A DNA stretch of 8,544 nucleotides, from contig JAFXHP010000048.1 in NCBI GenBank assembly GCA_017536285.1, positions 1 to 8,544 of the forward strand, read 5' to 3'. The DNA comes from Clostridia bacterium. GTDB lineage: Bacteria; Bacillota_A; Clostridia; UMGS1883; HGM11501. The position numbers were made by a program, and so were the translations under genes. The notes beneath the pieces are model-generated. The model worked only from the letters and a program-made list of their open reading frames with translations, was not told the DNA's origin and ran no database searches. How positions within the stretch are numbered: position 1 is the stretch's first letter; the number at the start of each line of letters is the position of its first letter. This document shows positions 5,229 through 8,544 of this stretch, piece after piece.

Positions 5229-5993
5229 ATGAACAAGTATGAAAGACTTTCAGAGAAACTTAAAAACAGAGAAAAGGTAATAGGCACGACAATGGCAATG
5301 TTCCGCTGCCCCTTTATTCTGGAAAAGATGAACAGAGACGACCTTGATTTCATCCTTTTCGACGGCGAACACGGCGTTTTTGACGTTCAGAGCTCCATTG
5401 AAATGTTTCAGGTTTGCCGCCTTATGGGGCTTCCCGTATTCCTTCGTGCCCAGGATGCGGAATATCACTTGATTGCAAAGGCAATCGATATGGGTGCAGA
5501 CGGAATTATGCTTCCCAGAACCGAGAGCTTGGAGCAGCTTCGTACCGCAGTTGACGCTCTTTTATTCGCTCCCGACGGAAGAAAGGGTATGGGCGGTCAC
5601 GGACAGATGCGTCCAGGCGAAAAGTATGACGATTTCAGGAAAACCCGTTTCTTGATGCCTCAGATTGAATCTCCCAAGGGAATTGAGCTTCTTCCCAAAA
5701 TGCTGGAAGAATATGGCGAATACATAAGTGCAGTAATGATAGGCCCTTACGACCTTTCCGTAATGGTGGGAACGCCCTGCGATATAAAGAGCGATATTAT
5801 GATTAAGTCCATTCAGAAAATATTTGACATCAGTAATTCTTACTCTAAGTCCTGCGGAATCTTTTGTGACGATGAAGTTTTAGCTCAAAAATACCGTGAT
5901 ATGGGCTGTAACGTGCTCTGGACAGCGACAGACAAGGACTTTTTCCTTCGTGGCTATAACGAGGAAATGGCAGTGCTCACCAAAATAAAATAA
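5229..5993 (+). CDS. HpcH/HpaI-family class II aldolase (2-keto-3-deoxy acid aldolase-like)
   Basis: A 254-residue metal-dependent aldolase of the family that includes HpaI (4-hydroxy-2-ketoheptanedioate), RhmA/YfaU (2-keto-3-deoxy-L-rhamnonate) and GarL. These enzymes cleave 2-keto-3-deoxy acids to pyruvate plus an aldehyde. Catalytic residues sit where expected: H48 in FDGEHG, R73 in FLRAQD, Q145 and metal ligand E147 in PQIES, and metal ligand D175 in IGPYDLS. Two segments differ from the best-known members: IMLPRTES, where IMVPxV is usual, and GMGGHGQMRPG around residues 120-130. The acceptor specificity is therefore open. GGAG lies 8 bases before the ATG. It is the first gene after operator O2 and is followed by the reductase gene after 17 bases. 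A role in breakdown of a sugar acid or deoxysugar is inferred. Confidence 0.9.
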   Translation: MNKYERLSEKLKNREKVIGTTMAMFRCPFILEKMNRDDLDFILFDGEHGVFDVQSSIEMFQVCRLMGLPVFLRAQDAEYHLIAKAIDMGADGIMLPRTESLEQLRTAVDALLFAPDGRKGMGGHGQMRPGEKYDDFRKTRFLMPQIESPKGIELLPKMLEEYGEYISAVMIGPYDLSVMVGTPCDIKSDIMIKSIQKIFDISNSYSKSCGIFCDDEVLAQKYRDMGCNVLWTATDKDFFLRGYNEEMAVLTKIK

Positions 5994-6010
5994 AACTTTC
6001 GGAGGGAAAT

Positions 6011-7012
6011 ATGAAATATTCTAAAATAAAAGGGCTTTCAAAGGATATATCAAAGCTTGTTTTCGGAACGGCAACACCTCTTCTTTTTGCGGCGGTGGCT
6101 GACGGGGCAGGTAAAAAGGAAATTGATGAAGCCTTCAGCCTTCTTGACGATATGTATGCTCTTGGCATAAACACATTTGACTGTGCGGCACACTACGGCG
6201 AAGTGATACTGGGCCGCTGGATGGAAGAACGTGGCATAAGGGAAAAGTGCGTTGTTCTTACAAAGGGTGCACACCCCAATAAATACAGACAGCGTGTTAA
6301 CGATTTTGATATTCTGTCCGATGCCAATGACTCACTCTGCAAGCTTAAAACCGACTGTATCGATATTTATATGCTTCACAGGGATAATAAAGCCACGCCC
6401 GTAAGCGAAATTATAAATGCCTTAAACCGCCTTTATGATGAAGGAAAAATCAAAACCTTCGGCGGCTCCAACTGGACTCACGAAAGAATCGAAGAAGCAA
6501 ACGAATATGCGTATAAGCACAATCTTTTAGGCTTTACATCTTCAAGCCCCAACTTCGGGTTAGCAGAGCAGATTGCCGATCCCTGGAGATGCGATGCTGC
6601 CTTCGGTGACGGATGCATAACCATATCGGGTCCCGAAAACAAGGAGGCAAGGCACTGGTACAAGGAAAAGAATATGCCTGTATTTGCATATTCAAGCCTT
6701 GCGAGAGGGTTTTTCTCGGGAGCCTTTAAAAGCGAAAACCCCGAAGATGCGAAAAAAGTTATGGATGAGCCCGGCATAATCGGCTATTTCTCCGATAACA
6801 ATTTGGAGCGCTTAAGACGCTGTGAGATACTTGCTGAGAAGAAGGGCTTAAAGGTTCCGCAGATTGCAATGGCGTGGATTTACAATCAGGATTTTCCCGT
6901 GTTTGCACTTTCAAGTCCTAAAGATAAATATCAGGCAGAGGAAAATATAAAGGCAATGGAAGTAACACTTACAAAAGAAGAGGTTTTATGGCTTAATCTT
7001 GAGGAGGAGTAA
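6011..7012 (+). CDS. Aldo/keto reductase
   Basis: A 333-residue NAD(P)(H)-dependent oxidoreductase with a TIM-barrel fold. The catalytic tetrad is complete: D57 and Y62 (TFDCAAHYGE), K85 (VVLTKGAH) and H123 (DIYMLHRD). Cofactor-binding segments follow: GGSNW at about 155, YSSLARGFFSG, and a C-terminal SSPKDKYQAEEN matching the usual phosphate-binding loop with EN. GGAGG lies 5 bases before the start. The gene sits between an aldolase and a glycosidase, which suggests oxidation or reduction of the sugar released by the glycosidase, or reduction of the aldehyde made by the aldolase. The cofactor and direction cannot be decided from sequence. Close relatives are often annotated only as aldo/keto reductase or putative sugar dehydrogenase. 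Confidence 0.93.
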   Translation: MKYSKIKGLSKDISKLVFGTATPLLFAAVADGAGKKEIDEAFSLLDDMYALGINTFDCAAHYGEVILGRWMEERGIREKCVVLTKGAHPNKYRQRVNDFDILSDANDSLCKLKTDCIDIYMLHRDNKATPVSEIINALNRLYDEGKIKTFGGSNWTHERIEEANEYAYKHNLLGFTSSSPNFGLAEQIADPWRCDAAFGDGCITISGPENKEARHWYKEKNMPVFAYSSLARGFFSGAFKSENPEDAKKVMDEPGIIGYFSDNNLERLRRCEILAEKKGLKVPQIAMAWIYNQDFPVFALSSPKDKYQAEENIKAMEVTLTKEEVLWLNLEEE

Positions 7013-7014
7013 GT

Positions 7015-8544
7015 ATGATTCCACGTTTCAGCTTAAAATACGGCGATGTTTTTTACACTTCGGAAAGCCTGGATGCAAAAAAGACGGACAGCGGACTTTT
7101 ATACACCTTGCCGGGCGGAGTAACAGTAACTCTCAAAGCAAAGGAATTAAGTGAGTTTGACGCCGTTGAATGGGTACTTTATTTTGAAAATACAACCTTA
7201 GAAAACTCAGAAATTCTTTCTGAAATTTCCGATTGCGATGTACTCCTTCCGCTTGATATACCGCCCGAAACCAAGCCTGGCTATATGCCGAAGGACGGCT
7301 CCCTTTGCGTAATCAGTATGAAGGGGATGGTTGACGGAAGCAACTACTGGAAAAAGGATGCCTTAAGTGCATCGGAGTTTGAGTTTACCCCCGAATGGCT
7401 TGAAAAAGGGCAGAGGAAAAAGAGCTTTGCGAATTTCGGTGCCCGTTCAAGCGATACCTTTATGCCCTTTTTTGACGTGACAGCAAAGGGAAAGGGTTAT
7501 ATATGTGCTATAGGATGGAGCGGCGGATGGTCTGCAAGCTTTGAGCGGACAGAGGGCGGATGTCTGATGAAATCGGGACTTTCCGATGCGGAGTTTTACT
7601 TAAAACCGGGAGAGAAAATAAGAACCACTTCCGTCCTTATAATGAAGTATGATGATGCGGATGAAAAGCACAATAAGTTCCGTACCCTTATAAGAGAGCA
7701 TTTTTCTCATAAAAATAAAGGAAGGACCACTAGAGACGGTCTTATGGCGTTTGAACTCTGGGGCGGACTTCCGACAGATGAGATGAAAAAGAGGATAGGA
7801 GAGCTTAAGGAGTGCGGCATCATATTTGAGGAAATATGGATTGATGCGGGTTGGTACGGAAACTGCACTAACTGCACAGACACCTTCAGCGGGGACTGGG
7901 GCACAAAAACAGGGGACTGGTTTGTGAATGAAAACGTCCATCCGGGAAAGCTTTACGATGTGGCAGAATGCGCCCGTGATGCTAATATGAATCTTATGCT
8001 CTGGATTGAAGCGGAGCGTGCCGTAAAGGGAACTGAAATTTATAAAAAGCACCCCGAGTGGTTTATGGATGACGGTCATGGCGGAATGCATAAGGTTCTC
8101 AAGTTCGGAAACGAAGAAGCATTCAGCTACATAAAGGAAATCATATGTCACTACATAAGGGAGCTTAAGCTTTCCTGCTACCGCCAGGATTCCAACGTGC
8201 CGCTTTCCGATTACTTTAGTAACAACGACGAAGAGGGAAGGAGGGGAATTACGGAAATTAGCCATATTACAAAGCTTTATGAGCTGTGGGATTATCTGCT
8301 TTCTGAATTTCCCGGACTTATTATCGATAACTGTGCATCGGGGGGAAGAAGGATTGACATTGAAACCTTAAAGCGGTCAATCCCGTTCTTCAGAAGTGAC
8401 TATCAGTGTAACTTCAACGAAAATTCCGGGGTGCTTCAGGCACATAATGCAAATATCTCCTGCTATATTCCCTATAACGGCTGTACTTCCAAAACCAAAA
8501 ACGATGACTATGCTATAAGAAGCTCCTATTCCGCAAGCTGGGGC
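7015..8544 (+). CDS. GH36 alpha-galactosidase-like glycosidase (3' end outside window)
   Basis: The frame is open for 510 codons to the right edge; GH36 enzymes usually have about 700 or more residues. Residues 1-235 form the N-terminal beta-supersandwich region. The (beta/alpha)8 catalytic barrel starts near 240. Landmarks are IWIDAGWYG (274-282), GDW and the following NEN/HPGK, LMLWIEAERAVKGTEIYKKHPEWF (327-350 region), YRQDSN with probable nucleophile D392, and DNCASGGRRID with probable acid/base D448. Classical alpha-galactosidases have KWDxN and CSGGGGRxD at these sites, so this is a divergent clade. Substrates may be alpha-galactosides, alpha-N-acetylgalactosaminides or a related sugar. 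There is no signal peptide, so hydrolysis is cytoplasmic. It starts 2 bases after the reductase stop, with GGAG inside the reductase's last codons, and is surely co-expressed. Confidence 0.88.
   Translation, partial: MIPRFSLKYGDVFYTSESLDAKKTDSGLLYTLPGGVTVTLKAKELSEFDAVEWVLYFENTTLENSEILSEISDCDVLLPLDIPPETKPGYMPKDGSLCVISMKGMVDGSNYWKKDALSASEFEFTPEWLEKGQRKKSFANFGARSSDTFMPFFDVTAKGKGYICAIGWSGGWSASFERTEGGCLMKSGLSDAEFYLKPGEKIRTTSVLIMKYDDADEKHNKFRTLIREHFSHKNKGRTTRDGLMAFELWGGLPTDEMKKRIGELKECGIIFEEIWIDAGWYGNCTNCTDTFSGDWGTKTGDWFVNENVHPGKLYDVAECARDANMNLMLWIEAERAVKGTEIYKKHPEWFMDDGHGGMHKVLKFGNEEAFSYIKEIICHYIRELKLSCYRQDSNVPLSDYFSNNDEEGRRGITEISHITKLYELWDYLLSEFPGLIIDNCASGGRRIDIETLKRSIPFFRSDYQCNFNENSGVLQAHNANISCYIPYNGCTSKTKNDDYAIRSSYSASWG

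Noticed and set aside
7600..8265. Minus-strand open frame of 221 codons antisense to the glycosidase gene
   Set aside because: The plus frame has clear GH36 motifs over the same stretch. The antisense product has no recognisable family, no ribosome site and no promoter; it is a codon-bias shadow.
1..8544. CRISPR array, tRNA or rRNA genes, prophage or defence system
   Set aside because: No regularly spaced repeats, no tRNA-like cloverleaf and no phage or defence protein motifs were seen on either strand. The tRNA-related sequence at 1963-2213 is a T-box leader.

Overview
The window looks like chromosomal DNA of a low-to-moderate G+C Firmicute, most likely an anaerobic member of the Clostridia. 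This rests on a phenylalanine T-box leader in front of pheS-pheT, strong sigma-A type promoters with purine-rich GGAGG ribosome binding sites, Gram-positive-type PheS with its four-cysteine insert, and an IS200-like REP-associated transposase. Assignment below class level is not possible by eye.

Left part, minus strand (1-2250): a TTGACA/TATAAT promoter drives a complete T-box leader with a Phe specifier codon, then pheS and the first 268 codons of pheT, which runs off the window. A 52-bp palindromic repeat sits in the stem III position of the T-box leader. A second, shorter copy lies at 5091-5127.

Middle, plus strand (2282-3973): a divergent promoter serves a tight three-gene unit. It encodes a HAD phosphatase, a stand-alone double-ACT protein like the regulatory half of aspartokinase, and a RAYT transposase. 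The RAYT gene carries, inside its own reading frame, two inverted GTAG-hairpin sequences that look like REP elements. The unit ends in a rho-independent terminator whose loop holds the RAYT stop codon.

Right part, plus strand (3982-8544): a carbohydrate locus. A LacI-family repressor gene has a consensus promoter and an operator just downstream of the -10. The same 14-bp operator core recurs upstream of an HpcH/HpaI-type aldolase gene. An aldo/keto reductase and a GH36 alpha-galactosidase-like glycosidase follow with gaps of 17 and 2 bases. The inferred scheme is that a cytoplasmic glycosidase releases a sugar from an imported glycoside, and the oxidoreductase and 2-keto-acid aldolase act on the sugar or a derivative. 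LacI would sense an intermediate and repress both itself and the operon. No transporter, dehydratase or sugar kinase is visible; the operon continues past the right edge.
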